DNA of 64,000 nt from Conyzicola nivalis_A. GTDB lineage: Bacteria > Actinomycetota > Actinomycetes > Actinomycetales > Microbacteriaceae. Both the position numbers and the translations under genes were made by a program. Positions 7,691 through 15,501 of the stretch are shown piece by piece. The stretch lies in the NCBI RefSeq assembly GCF_040548875.1, contig NZ_JBEPSJ010000001.1, positions 930,001-994,000 on the forward strand, written 5' to 3'. Each line of letters opens with the position of its first letter. The first letter of the stretch is position 1. Below the pieces are notes generated by a model. That model did no database searches, was not told where the DNA came from, and worked only from the letters and a program-made list of their open reading frames with translations.

Positions 7691-8887
7691 TTAGTGCCGC
7701 CGCGCGGAGCGCTTGGCGCGCGCAGCGAAAGCGTCGAGGGCGTCGAGCACGTCGGGCGCCTCCCAGTACCGGTTGCGCGACGCCGAACCGATCTGACGCA
7801 GGATCCCGTCGCCGACGAGCCGGTCGATCCCGGCCTGTGCGTTGACCGGTGCGAGGCCGAGGGCGAGGGCGACCGCGCCGGTGTTGACGACGGGCTGGCG
7901 CTGCAGGACGTCGAGCAGCCGCCTGCCGGCGGAGCCGGACCGCGCCGACGTGACCGTGTTCCACCGCGCAGAGACCGCCGTCAGGTCGGCAACCAGTTCG
8001 CGCCCGTTGCCCACCGCTGCGAATGCCGCCTCGGCGAAGGCCTCGACGATGGGCACGAGGTCTCCCGCGCGGTACGCGTCGAGGGCGGCGAAGTAGCGCC
8101 GGGTGTCGGCGAGCAGACCGGCGGAGACGGGCACCGTGACGTGGCGTGTGAGCCCGTGACGGCGCATCATCGCCTGCACGAGGGCGCGGCCGGTGCGTCC
8201 GTTGCCGTCGGAGAACGGGTGGATCGTCTCGAACTGGGCGTGCGCGATCGCCACCTGCTGCAGCACCGGCAGATCGGTGCGGCGCGCGAACCGCATGACG
8301 TCGCTCATGAGCGCGCCGACCCGGTCGGCGTGCGGGGCGACGTAGTCCGCGCCGTGCGGGCTGTTGCCCGCTCCCCCGATCCACACCTGTTCGCCGCGGA
8401 AGCCGCCGGTGACCTCGACGCGGCTGTCTTCGAGCAGCACCCGCTGCATCTCGACGATCATCCCGGTGTCGAGGTCGTCGGAGAGCGCGATCGCCGCCTC
8501 CATGGCCCGCACGTTGGACACGATGAGGCGGGCGTTCGGGGTGTCCCTGGTCGAGACCTCCGCCAGCGCTATCGCCCTCGCGCCGCTCGTCAGGTTCTCG
8601 ATCTCCGAGCTCGACGCGCTCTCGCTGCGCAGCAGGATCGCCGGGAACGGGGCGGCGATCGCCCCCACCTCGGCGTCGAAGCGCACGATCTCGGTCGTCG
8701 CGTCCTCCGCAGCCGCCGCCGTTTCGACCGGAATCGCCGGGGTCAGCGCGGCGATCTCCGCGGGAACGGCGGCCTCGTACGGGCCGCGGGCGCGCAGTGC
8801 CTGCCGCCGGGAGGTCGAACCCGGACCGGCGGACGAGACCCAGGAATGCTCTTCCATCCCGACGGCCGGCCAGACATTCGTGATCAT
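7691..8887 (-). CDS. Fic family protein (predicted AMP transferase) with winged-helix C-terminus
   Basis: Fic proteins usually transfer AMP from ATP to a hydroxyl side chain of a target protein. The 398-residue protein has the full active-site motif HPFSDGNGRTGR at 223-234, with catalytic His223 and phosphate-binding Arg. An N-terminal inhibitory helix motif of the (S/T)xxxE(G/N) type is present as SSEIEN at 93-98 (Ser93, Glu97, Asn98), so it belongs to the self-inhibited class II. The C-terminal region (about 310-398) looks like a winged helix. The gene sits 10 bp upstream of thrS on the same strand. No antitoxin gene is nearby. The target is unknown. Confidence 0.9.
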   Translation of the reverse strand: MITNVWPAVGMEEHSWVSSAGPGSTSRRQALRARGPYEAAVPAEIAALTPAIPVETAAAAEDATTEIVRFDAEVGAIAAPFPAILLRSESASSSEIENLTSGARAIALAEVSTRDTPNARLIVSNVRAMEAAIALSDDLDTGMIVEMQRVLLEDSRVEVTGGFRGEQVWIGGAGNSPHGADYVAPHADRVGALMSDVMRFARRTDLPVLQQVAIAHAQFETIHPFSDGNGRTGRALVQAMMRRHGLTRHVTVPVSAGLLADTRRYFAALDAYRAGDLVPIVEAFAEAAFAAVGNGRELVADLTAVSARWNTVTSARSGSAGRRLLDVLQRQPVVNTGAVALALGLAPVNAQAGIDRLVGDGILRQIGSASRNRYWEAPDVLDALDAFAARAKRSARRH

Positions 8888-8902
8888 GACGCCATTTTAG
8901 CA

Positions 8903-8920
8903 ACGGTTAGCGCTGTAACC
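8903..8920 (-). promoter_or_regulatory. Dyad overlapping the putative fic promoter
   Basis: The sequence ggttagcgctgtaacc just upstream of fic has GGTTA/TAACC arms around an AGCGCT core, about 16-30 bp before the ATG at 8887. It overlaps a plausible -10 region (TAGCTATGGT on the minus strand), so it could be an operator. No regulator is identified. Confidence 0.3.
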
Positions 8921-8953
8921 ATAGCTAGACGCCGGTCGAAGAGGGCAAAGAAA

Positions 8954-8977
8954 AAGCCCCCGGCGAACCGGGGGCTT
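8954..8977 (-). terminator. Rho-independent terminator of the tRNA Gly-Cys-Val cluster
   Basis: A stem AAGCCCCCGG / CCGGGGGCTT with a four-base loop lies just downstream of tRNA-Val(GAC) and is followed on the minus strand by a T run. It ends the three-tRNA transcript. Confidence 0.85.
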
Positions 8978-8982
8978 ATCTG

Positions 8983-9054
8983 TGAGCGATACTGGGATCG
9001 AACCAGCGACCTCTTCCGTGTCAGGGAAGCGCGCTACCGCTGCGCCAATCGCTC
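8983..9054 (-). tRNA. tRNA-Val (GAC)
   Basis: This is a 72-nt cloverleaf with acceptor arms GAGCGAT/ATCGCTC, D-loop GCGCAGCGGTAGCGC, anticodon stem CTTCC/GGAAG around loop CTGACAC (anticodon GAC, reads GTC), and T-arm CTGGTTCGATCCCAG. CCA is not encoded. It is the last tRNA of the minus-strand cluster. Confidence 0.95.
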
Positions 9055-9082
9055 AAACTGTGTACTGCACATTCATCTTACG

Positions 9083-9153
9083 AGGTGAAGACGGGATTCG
9101 AACCCGTGTAGACGGCTTTGCAGGCCGCTGCCTAGCCTCTCGGCCACTCCACC
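9083..9153 (-). tRNA. tRNA-Cys (GCA)
   Basis: This is a 71-nt cloverleaf with acceptor arms GGTGGAG/CTTCACC (one G-U pair), discriminator U, anticodon GCA in loop CTGCAAA, and T-arm CGGGTTCGAATCCCG. It is the middle gene of the minus-strand tRNA cluster. Confidence 0.95.
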
Positions 9154-9192
9154 AGAGGCGGAAGCCTCCGGCGGACCGACTGCTCCCACTCG

Positions 9193-9264
9193 AGCGGATG
9201 ACGAGATTCGAACTCGCGACCCCAACCTTGGCAAGGTTGTGCGCTACCACTGCGCCACATCCGC
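9193..9264 (-). tRNA. tRNA-Gly (GCC)
   Basis: This is a 72-nt cloverleaf with acceptor arms GCGGATG/CATCCGC, anticodon stem CAACC/GGTTG around loop TTGCCAA (anticodon GCC), T-arm GAGTTCGAATCTC and discriminator U. It is the first gene of the Gly-Cys-Val(GAC) cluster. A TATAGT hexamer at 9293-9298 on the minus strand is a plausible -10 element. Confidence 0.95.
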
Positions 9265-9538
9265 ATTTGCGCGCATTTCTGCGTGCTTTGAAACTATAAC
9301 CAATAGATTCGACGAGGGCGAATCCACGACACGCGTACGTGCAGCGATTATGGCGCGGTTCTCCCGATTTGCGGGCGAATTGCGGGCGAAATCCAACGAA
9401 ATAAAGTTCTCAGGGCCTCAATCCCGTGATTTCGCCGACGGTGCGCTAGGGGTGGAGCGGTACGCACGAGTGCGCTTTCGCCCCCTCGAATCTCCGATAT
9501 GATCGATTGTCTGCCAGCGTGAGAACGCGGGACACTGA
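9265..9538. other. Divergent promoter region between the two tRNA units
   Basis: This 274-bp stretch separates the minus-strand tRNA cluster from tRNA-Val(CAC). It contains a minus-strand -10-like TATAGT (9293-9298) and a plus-strand -10-like TATGAT (9498-9503), about 35 bp before the Val(CAC) gene. I see no convincing gene in it: the short open frames lack family features and ribosome-binding sites. Confidence 0.5.
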
Positions 9539-9611
9539 GGGCGATTGGCGCAGTTGGTAGCGCGCTTCGTTCACACCGAAGAGGTCATCGGTTCGAGTCC
9601 GGTATCGCCCA
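9539..9611 (+). tRNA. tRNA-Val (CAC)
   Basis: This is a 73-nt cloverleaf with acceptor arms GGGCGAT/ATCGCCC, D-loop GCGCAGTTGGTAGCGC, anticodon stem CTTCG/CGAAG around loop TTCACAC (anticodon CAC, reads GTG), and T-arm TCGGTTCGAGTCCGG. CCA is not encoded. It is on the opposite strand from the other three tRNA genes. Confidence 0.96.
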
Positions 9612-9621
9612 CCCTCAGTCG

Positions 9622-9653
9622 AAGGCCCGAGATCATCACGATCTCGGGCCTTT
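9622..9653 (+). terminator. Rho-independent terminator after tRNA-Val(CAC)
   Basis: A perfect 12-bp stem AAGGCCCGAGAT / ATCTCGGGCCTT with a 7-base loop, followed by TTT, lies 11 bp after the tRNA. Confidence 0.85.
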
Positions 9654-9680
9654 CGCATTCGCCGGCGACTCCCGCTCATT

Positions 9681-9686
9681 TACGAT
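9681..9686 (+). promoter_or_regulatory. Candidate -10 element for leaderless transcription of the EI24 gene
   Basis: TACGAT ends 7 bp before the ATG at 9693, which would place the transcription start at the start codon. A weak -35 (TTCGCC, 9658-9663) sits 17 bp upstream. There is no spaced Shine-Dalgarno sequence. Confidence 0.4.
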
Positions 9687-9692
9687 TGGCGG

Positions 9693-10496
9693 ATGACACA
9701 GCCCGCAATGAGACGGTCCCGGTTTCCCGTGAGATTCCTCGGGGGCGTGCGGCTGCTCGGCGCGGGGCTCAGGATGTGGATCACCGACCCGCGCATCATG
9801 CTGCTCGGCGCGGTGCCCGCCCTCATCGTCACCGCCGTGTACATCGGCGGCGTCGTGCTGCTGGCCAGCCACCTCGACGGCATCGCGGAGGCGGTGACGC
9901 CGTTCGCCGACGAATGGGACGAGGGCGCGCGCACCACCGTGCGGGCCGCCGCGACGCTCGCGATGCTCGCCGCGGCGCTGCTCGTCTTCGTGTACACCTT
10001 CACCACGGTGACCCTGGCGGTCGGCAGCCCGTTCTACGAGCGCATCTCACGCAAGGTGGAGGCGCGGCTGGGCGGCATCGACTCCCCCGTCGAACTGCCG
10101 TTCTGGCGCGGCGTGGGCCGTGGCATCCTCGACAGCGTCCGTATCCTGCTCACCACTCTCGGCGTCGCCGTCCTACTGCTGTTCTTCGGCTTCATCCCGC
10201 TCGTCGGCCAGACGCTCGTCCCGGTCTTCGCCGCGCTGGCCGGCGGCTGGTTCCTGGCGCTCGAGCTCACCGCGTTCTCCTTCGAGGCGCGTGGCTACAC
10301 CGGCACCGCCAAGCGCCGCACGCTGTCGGCCGACCGTGCCACCACGCTGGGGCTCGGCGTCGCCACCTACCTCGTGTTCTTCATCCCGTTCGCCGCGGTG
10401 ATCGTGATGCCCGCGGCGGTCGCGGGAGGCACCATGCTCGCCCGCCGGGCGGTGGCGGCCCCGCAGCAGGCGCCGGCCGTCAGCCCAGCGGGTTGA
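9693..10496 (+). CDS. EI24 domain (CysZ-like) integral membrane protein
   Basis: This 267-residue membrane protein has the arrangement of the EI24/CysZ family. CysZ of enterobacteria takes part in sulfate uptake, but the actinobacterial members are uncharacterised. Hydrophobic segments lie near 37-58, 84-106, 153-172, 176-196 and 215-240. The conserved stretch GSPFYERISRKVEARLGG (about 111-128) sits in the loop after the second segment, as in the family. The first ATG is used. The 3' end overlaps the convergent ABC ATPase gene by 17 bp. A transport role is likely, but the substrate cannot be read from sequence. Confidence 0.8.
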   Translation: MTQPAMRRSRFPVRFLGGVRLLGAGLRMWITDPRIMLLGAVPALIVTAVYIGGVVLLASHLDGIAEAVTPFADEWDEGARTTVRAAATLAMLAAALLVFVYTFTTVTLAVGSPFYERISRKVEARLGGIDSPVELPFWRGVGRGILDSVRILLTTLGVAVLLLFFGFIPLVGQTLVPVFAALAGGWFLALELTAFSFEARGYTGTAKRRTLSADRATTLGLGVATYLVFFIPFAAVIVMPAAVAGGTMLARRAVAAPQQAPAVSPAG

Positions 10497-11259
10497 GGAT
10501 GCGGTGCAGGAACTGCTTCGTGCGCTCCTGCGTCGGCGCCACGAGGATCTGAGCCGGGGCGCCGCGTTCGACGACGACGCCGCCGTCCATGAAGACGACC
10601 TGGGTCGCCACCTGTCGTGCGAAGGCCAGCTCGTGGGTGACGATGACCATCGTCCAGCCCTCGTCGGCGAGCTCCTTGATCACCGCGAGCACGTCGCCGA
10701 CGAGTTCGGGGTCGAGCGCCGACGTCGGCTCGTCGAAGAGGAGCAGGTCGGGTTTGAGTGCCAGCGCCCGCACGATGCCGACCCGCTGCTGCTGCCCGCC
10801 TGAGAGTTCGAAGGGGTAGTCGTCGCGCTTCTCGAGCAGGCCCACCCGGTCGAGCAGGCGTTCGGCGTCGGCCTTCGCGACGGCCACCGGCACCTTCTGC
10901 ACCTGCACGGGACCCTCGATGACGTTCTCGAGCACGGTCTTGTGCGGAAACAGGTTGTTGTGCTGGAAGACCATGGCCGAGCAGTCGCGCAGGGCGAGGA
11001 GGTCGCGCTTCGAGACCTTGGTGGAGAAGTCGATCTCCAGCCCGCTCGCGAAGGTGACGGTGCCCCCGTCGGGAACCGAGAGGCTGTTGAGGCTGCGCAG
11101 CACCGTGGTCTTGCCCGAGCCCGACGGACCGATGAGCGCGACGACCTCGCCGCGGCGCACCTCGAAGTCGATGCCTTTGAGAACCTCGTTGTCGCCGAAC
11201 GACTTGTGCAGGCCACGCACGGCGATCACCGGGGCGGCATTCGGGTCAGTGGGCGACAT
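10480..11259 (-). CDS. Polar amino acid ABC transporter ATP-binding protein
   Basis: This is the ATPase of a polar amino-acid (His/Gln/Glu-type, PAAT) importer. The 259-residue protein has Walker A GPSGSGKT at 44-51, a Q-loop in MVFQHNNLFPH, signature LSGGQ at 152-156 and Walker B LLLFDEP at 172-178. The start ATG at 11259 overlaps the 3' end of the permease gene (stop at 11246), whereas upstream in-frame starts lie entirely inside the permease. It forms an operon with the permease and the binding protein that precede it on the same strand. Confidence 0.93.
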   Translation of the reverse strand: MSPTDPNAAPVIAVRGLHKSFGDNEVLKGIDFEVRRGEVVALIGPSGSGKTTVLRSLNSLSVPDGGTVTFASGLEIDFSTKVSKRDLLALRDCSAMVFQHNNLFPHKTVLENVIEGPVQVQKVPVAVAKADAERLLDRVGLLEKRDDYPFELSGGQQQRVGIVRALALKPDLLLFDEPTSALDPELVGDVLAVIKELADEGWTMVIVTHELAFARQVATQVVFMDGGVVVERGAPAQILVAPTQERTKQFLHRILNPLG

Positions 11260-11914
11260 AGCGGTCCAATCTCTTCTCGAGAACATTCTGGCCGCTCGAC
11301 AGCGCGAGGCAGATGAGCCAGTAGATGAGGGCCGCCTCGAGATAGAGCAGCATGAACTCGTTGCTGAAGGTCGCGATCTCCTGCGCCCGGCGGAACAGCT
11401 CGGTGACGAGGATGAGCGAGGCGAGCGAGGTGTCCTTGACGAGGCTGATGAACGTGTTCGACAGGGGCGGCACGGAGACGCGGGCGGCCTGGGGCAGGAT
11501 GATGCGGCGCAGGGTCTGCCGCCGGGACATCCCGATGGTGTGCCCGGCCTCCCACTGCCCGACCGGCACGCTGAGGATCGCGGCCCGGATGACCTCCGCC
11601 GCGTACCCGCCGACGTTGAGGGCGAAGGCGATGATCGCGCTCGGCCACGGGTCGATGAGCACCCCGAGCGACGGCAGCCCGTAGAAGATAACGAACAGCT
11701 GCACCAGCAGCGGGGTTCCGCGGATGATCGAGATGTACACCCGCGCCGCCCCCGAGACCACGCGCACCCGCGAGAGGCGTGCGAGCGCGACGCCGAGGGC
11801 GATGGCCAGCCCGAGCACGAAACTCATGAGGGCGAGCGGTATCGTGCCGGTGATCGCTCCCGACAGGATGGGGCCGAGCGAGCTCCAGAGCAGGGCCCAC
11901 TGGGATTCGGTCAC
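11246..11914 (-). CDS. Polar amino acid ABC transporter permease
   Basis: This is the inner-membrane permease of the importer, 222 residues, of the HisM/GlnP type. Hydrophobic segments lie near 15-45, 56-80, 85-110 and 180-205. The cytoplasmic EAA loop that contacts the ATPase is seen as EAGHTIGMSRRQTLRRIILP (about 143-162). It overlaps the binding-protein gene upstream by 4 bp and the ATPase gene downstream by 14 bp. Only one permease is present, so it probably works as a homodimer. Confidence 0.92.
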   Translation of the reverse strand: MTESQWALLWSSLGPILSGAITGTIPLALMSFVLGLAIALGVALARLSRVRVVSGAARVYISIIRGTPLLVQLFVIFYGLPSLGVLIDPWPSAIIAFALNVGGYAAEVIRAAILSVPVGQWEAGHTIGMSRRQTLRRIILPQAARVSVPPLSNTFISLVKDTSLASLILVTELFRRAQEIATFSNEFMLLYLEAALIYWLICLALSSGQNVLEKRLDRYVAH

Positions 11915-12729
11915 TCGGTGACGTCTTCCCCGAAGTACTTCTCCGAGATCTCGGCGAGCGTGCCGTCGGCGCGCAGCTCGACGAGGGCGTCGTTGACCGC
12001 GTCGATGAGAGCGGTCTGGCCCTTCTTGACCACGAAGGCGTTACGGGACGGGTCATCCGTCTCGGCCGCGACCTTGAGGGTCTCCCCGGCGCCGGCCTCC
12101 GTCGTCGTGTAGTCGAGGAACGTCAGCTTGTCGTTGAGGGTCGCGTCGACGCGCCCCTGTTCGAGCAATGCCACGGCCTGTGCCCAGCCCTCGACGGCTT
12201 CGACCTTGGCGCCGTTCTGCTGGGCCAGCTCGTACCAGTTGCTCGACAGCGACTGCGCCGTCGTCTTGCCCTCGAGGCTCTCGAGCGAGTCGATGTCGGT
12301 GTTGTCGCTGGCCACGATGACCACACCCGGGCTCACGGTGTACGGCTCGGAGAGCTCGTACTTCTCCTCGCGTTCGTCGGTGATCGACACCTGGTTGGCG
12401 ATGATGTCGAACCGGCCGGCGTCGAGGCCCGCGAAGATCGCGTCCCACTGGGTCTCCTGGAACTCCGGCTCCACCCCGAGCTTCTCCGCGACGGCGGTCG
12501 CGATCTCCACGTCGAATCCGGTCAGATCGCCCGAGGCGTCGTGGAAGGTGAAGGGGCGGTAGGTGCCCTCCGTGCCGATAGTGAGCACACCCGCGTCCTG
12601 CACGTCGCTGAGGCTCGAGTCAGCGCCGGCCGAGCCCTGCGAGTCCGGTGCCGAGGCTGACTGGCAGCCGGTCAGGGCGATCGTGGCGACGGCGACGATT
12701 CCGACGAGTGCGAGGCGGGTGCTGTTCAT
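11911..12729 (-). CDS. Polar amino acid ABC transporter substrate-binding lipoprotein
   Basis: This is a family-3 (PBPb) extracellular solute-binding protein of 272 residues. The signal peptide ends in the lipobox ALTGC with acylated Cys22. The mature domain starts with VLTIGTEGTYRPFTFHD and has the TGFDVEIATAVAEKLG motif near 83-98. The start at 12729 has a good ribosome site (GAAGG, 7 bp upstream); the frame is open further up but lacks a signal peptide there. First gene of the importer operon. The exact ligand (probably an acidic, amide or cyst(e)ine-like amino acid) cannot be decided. Confidence 0.92.
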   Translation of the reverse strand: MNSTRLALVGIVAVATIALTGCQSASAPDSQGSAGADSSLSDVQDAGVLTIGTEGTYRPFTFHDASGDLTGFDVEIATAVAEKLGVEPEFQETQWDAIFAGLDAGRFDIIANQVSITDEREEKYELSEPYTVSPGVVIVASDNTDIDSLESLEGKTTAQSLSSNWYELAQQNGAKVEAVEGWAQAVALLEQGRVDATLNDKLTFLDYTTTEAGAGETLKVAAETDDPSRNAFVVKKGQTALIDAVNDALVELRADGTLAEISEKYFGEDVTE

Positions 12730-12837
12730 GGCGATTCCTTCGGTGAATGGGTACGGCCACGATACGTTTCGGATGCGCCCGGGGCGAATTCGTGACTCCG
12801 TGTTGCGCGCCAGGAGTGTCAGCCCCGGATACGGCGA

Positions 12838-12871
12838 AAGGGGTGCCGCTTCCGTGGAAGCGGCACCCCTT
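12838..12871 (-). terminator. Strong hairpin between amt and the binding-protein gene
   Basis: A perfect 16-bp stem AAGGGGTGCCGCTTCC / GGAAGCGGCACCCCTT with a 2-base loop lies 22 bp past the amt stop, followed by TTTC on the minus strand. It probably ends the amt transcript and insulates the importer operon. Confidence 0.85.
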
Positions 12872-12892
12872 CCGGGTGCTGTGGGTGATGAG

Positions 12893-14158
12893 TTACTTCG
12901 AGTCGACGAGCACGTAGCCCTCTTCACCGTGGACCACGGTGTCGATGCCGGCGATCTCGTCTTCGTTCTTGACTCGGAAGCCCATCGTCTTCTCGATGAC
13001 GTATCCGATCACGAACGCGAGTACGAACGAGTAGATCAGCACGGAGAAGGCGGCGATCGCCTGCACCAGGAGCTGCGTGCCCGAACCGCTGTAGATGAGG
13101 CCGGTACCGTTGGCGAAGATGCCCAGGTAGAGGGTGCCGATGAGGCCGCCGATGAGGTGGATGCCCACGACGTCGAGCGAGTCGTCGAAGCCGAGCTTGA
13201 ACTTCAGATCGATCGCGAGGGCGCAGACAGCACCGGCGACGAGTCCGAGCACGATCGCCCAGAACGGCGACAGCGATCCGCACGCGGGGGTGATGGCGAC
13301 CAGACCGGCCACCGCACCGGAGGCGGCGCCCACCGACGTGGGCTTGCCGTCCTTGAGCTTCTCGACCAGCAACCAGGCGAGCAGCGCGGCCGCAGGGGCG
13401 GCGATCGTGTTGACGAACGCGAGAGCGGCGGTGCCGTCGGCTGCGAGCTCGGAGCCGGCGTTGAAGCCGAACCAGCCGAACCAGAGGAGGCCGGCGCCGA
13501 GCAGTACGAACGGCGGGTTGTGGGGAACGCTGACGCCCTTGGCGAAGCCGACGCGCTTTCCGAGCACGAGTGCCAGGGCGAGGGCCGCAGCACCGGCGTT
13601 GATGTGCACCGCGGTTCCGCCGGCGAAGTCGATGGTGCCGACTCCGAAGACGTCCTGCAGACCCTTGGTCAGCCATCCGCCGTAGGCGAAGCTGCCGTCG
13701 TCGGCGAGTCCGAAGTTGAACACCCAGCTCGCGACCGGGAAGTACACGACGGTGGCCCAGATCGCGGCGAAGACCATCCAGGCGCCGAACTTGGCGCGGT
13801 CGGCGATGGCGCCGGATACCAGCGCGACGGTGATGATCGCGAAGGTGGCCTGGAAGGCGGCGAAGGCGAGCGGCGGGTAGGCCGCGCCCTCTGGCGTCTC
13901 GAGGAGGTTGGTGAGGCCGAAGGCTCCGGGGTCGACCGCCCACGGGGCGACCGTTCCCTCTGCTGCGGGGAACGCGATTGCGTAGCCGTACAGAACCCAG
14001 AGGACTCCGATGAGCCCCATGGCTCCGAAGCTCATCATCATCATGCTGATCACGCTCTTGGCCTTGACGAGTCCTCCGTAGAAGAACGCGAGACCGGGAG
14101 TCATCAGCAGGACGAGAGCCGCACAGATGAGAATGAAGGCGGTGTTGCCCTGATCCAT
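12893..14158 (-). CDS. amt: Ammonium transporter Amt
   Basis: Amt is a trimeric membrane channel for ammonium, 421 residues with about 11 transmembrane helices. The twin pore histidines are visible in GGTAVHINAG and VVGIHLIGG, and the family signature region begins at DFAGGTAVHINAGAAALA. I chose the ATG at 14158 because the AGAGAGG ribosome site then has a 7-bp spacer; an in-frame ATG 6 bp upstream would have only about 1 bp. No glnK or glnD gene follows. A tandem GlnR-type operator lies about 100 bp upstream (14258-14295), so it should be induced under nitrogen limitation. Confidence 0.95.
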   Translation of the reverse strand: MDQGNTAFILICAALVLLMTPGLAFFYGGLVKAKSVISMMMMSFGAMGLIGVLWVLYGYAIAFPAAEGTVAPWAVDPGAFGLTNLLETPEGAAYPPLAFAAFQATFAIITVALVSGAIADRAKFGAWMVFAAIWATVVYFPVASWVFNFGLADDGSFAYGGWLTKGLQDVFGVGTIDFAGGTAVHINAGAAALALALVLGKRVGFAKGVSVPHNPPFVLLGAGLLWFGWFGFNAGSELAADGTAALAFVNTIAAPAAALLAWLLVEKLKDGKPTSVGAASGAVAGLVAITPACGSLSPFWAIVLGLVAGAVCALAIDLKFKLGFDDSLDVVGIHLIGGLIGTLYLGIFANGTGLIYSGSGTQLLVQAIAAFSVLIYSFVLAFVIGYVIEKTMGFRVKNEDEIAGIDTVVHGEEGYVLVDSK

Positions 14159-14257
14159 TGTCATACCTCTCTAACGATTGCAAGGGATGCACCGCAAGGA
14201 GGGCCGCTGACGCATGGCTCGGGTTCCCCGGGTACGCAGCAAGTTTGGAGGCGACAC

Positions 14258-14295
14258 GTTTCAGCCGCTGTGTAACCGTGTTTCGGTCGTGTTAC
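14258..14295 (-). promoter_or_regulatory. GlnR-type operator upstream of amt
   Basis: On the minus strand the segment reads GTAAC-6-GAAAC-6-ACACA-6-GAAAC. This keeps the exact 11-bp phasing of the actinobacterial GlnR consensus gTnAC-n6-GaAAC (twice), with three of four half-sites matching. A further GAAAC-6-TTTAC pair lies just upstream (14311-14325). Confidence 0.75.
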
Positions 14296-14344
14296 GCGAC
14301 CGGGCGGCGTGTAAACATCGTGTTTCGCCGCGCTAGGGAATCGC

Positions 14345-15361
14345 CTACATCCCCTCGCCGGAGGTCAGGGCGATGAGGCGGGAGACGGCACGCAGGTACT
14401 TCTTGCGGTAGCCGCCGGCGAGCATGTCGGCGGCGAACACCTGATCGAACGGCACCCCGCTCGCGAGCACGGGGACCTGCGCGTCGTAGAGGCGGTCGAC
14501 GAAGGCGACGAGCCTGAGCGCGTCGGTCTGGCTGGTGAGCACGTGGACGTCGGTGATAGCCACGGCGTCGAGACCGTCGAGCAGCTTCACGTAGCGGGAG
14601 GGGTGCACCTTGGCGAGGTGTGCCAGGACGTCGTCGAAGCGGTCCACCGTGAGGTGGCCGCGGTAGCTGGCGACCGCGGCGGCGAGCTCGTCGTCGCCGA
14701 GGGTAACGGCATGCCCCTCGACGTCGCGCCGACGGTAGTCGAGGCCGTCGATGCGGATGGTGGTGAACTGCGCCGACAGTGCGTCGATCTCGCGGAGGAA
14801 GTCCTGGGCGGCGAACCGTCCCTCGCCGAGGGCGTTGGGCGGCGTGTTCGAGGTGGCGGCGATGCGGGTGCCGGATGCCACGAGCTCGCCGAGCAGGCGG
14901 CTCATGATCCGCGTGTCCCCCGGGTCGTCGAGCTCGAACTCGTCGATGCAGATGACCGAGGCGCCCTTCAGCACCTTCACCGCTCCCGCGAAGCCGAGGG
15001 CCCCGACGAGCGCCGTGTACTCGATGAACGTGCCGAAGTACTTGCGTCCGGGCGCGGCGCGCCAGAGCGCCGCGAGCAGATGGGTCTTGCCGACGCCGAA
15101 TCCTCCGTCGAGGTACAGCCCTGGCAGCACGTCCTTGTTGCGGCGGCGGGAGAACAGCCCGCCCGGCTGCCACGCCGACTCGAACGCGAGCACGGCCGAG
15201 ACGGCGTCTGCCTGAGACGGGTAGTCGAGGTCGGGACGGTAGCTCTCCACCGTCGCTGTGGCGAACTGACGCGGCGGCACGAGGTGGTCCACCATCTGCT
15301 CGCCGGTGAGGGTCGGCTGCCGGTCGGCGAGGTGCTCGTGGTTACGGGTCGCGTCGCTCAA
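14345..15361 (-). CDS. zapE: ZapE/AFG1-like cell division ATPase
   Basis: This is an AFG1/ZapE family P-loop ATPase of 338 residues. In E. coli ZapE acts at the Z-ring late in division. The Walker A motif GGFGVGKTHLL and Walker B region VICIDEFELDD are clear, as is the SNTPP motif following RIAAT. I chose the TTG at 15361, giving MSDATRNHEHL, because AAGGGCGG lies 5 bp upstream. An in-frame ATG at 15430 would add 23 residues without a good ribosome site. The gene is divergent from the rhodanese gene and lies upstream of amt in the same direction. Confidence 0.85.
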   Translation of the reverse strand: MSDATRNHEHLADRQPTLTGEQMVDHLVPPRQFATATVESYRPDLDYPSQADAVSAVLAFESAWQPGGLFSRRRNKDVLPGLYLDGGFGVGKTHLLAALWRAAPGRKYFGTFIEYTALVGALGFAGAVKVLKGASVICIDEFELDDPGDTRIMSRLLGELVASGTRIAATSNTPPNALGEGRFAAQDFLREIDALSAQFTTIRIDGLDYRRRDVEGHAVTLGDDELAAAVASYRGHLTVDRFDDVLAHLAKVHPSRYVKLLDGLDAVAITDVHVLTSQTDALRLVAFVDRLYDAQVPVLASGVPFDQVFAADMLAGGYRKKYLRAVSRLIALTSGEGM

Positions 15362-15501
15362 CAGTGCCGCCCTTGCGTTTCGAAGTCTTACAGAGACCAG
15401 ACGTCCCCCGACCCGATTGCGTATCGTCATGGAGGGGCTCTGGCTTTTCCAGCCTAGACCGCCCACCACACTGCACCGGGCACCACCACAGGAGGCACCA
15501 C

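Noticed and set aside
7691..8887. Fic toxin-antitoxin module
   Set aside because: No small antitoxin gene is adjacent; the inhibitory motif is inside the Fic protein itself.
9239..9679. Short open frames around the tRNA genes
   Set aside because: They overlap tRNA sequence or lie in the divergent promoter gap, with no ribosome site or recognisable domain.
12730..12837. GlnR operator before the amino-acid importer
   Set aside because: One GAAAC half-site is present, but no correctly spaced gTnAC partner was found.
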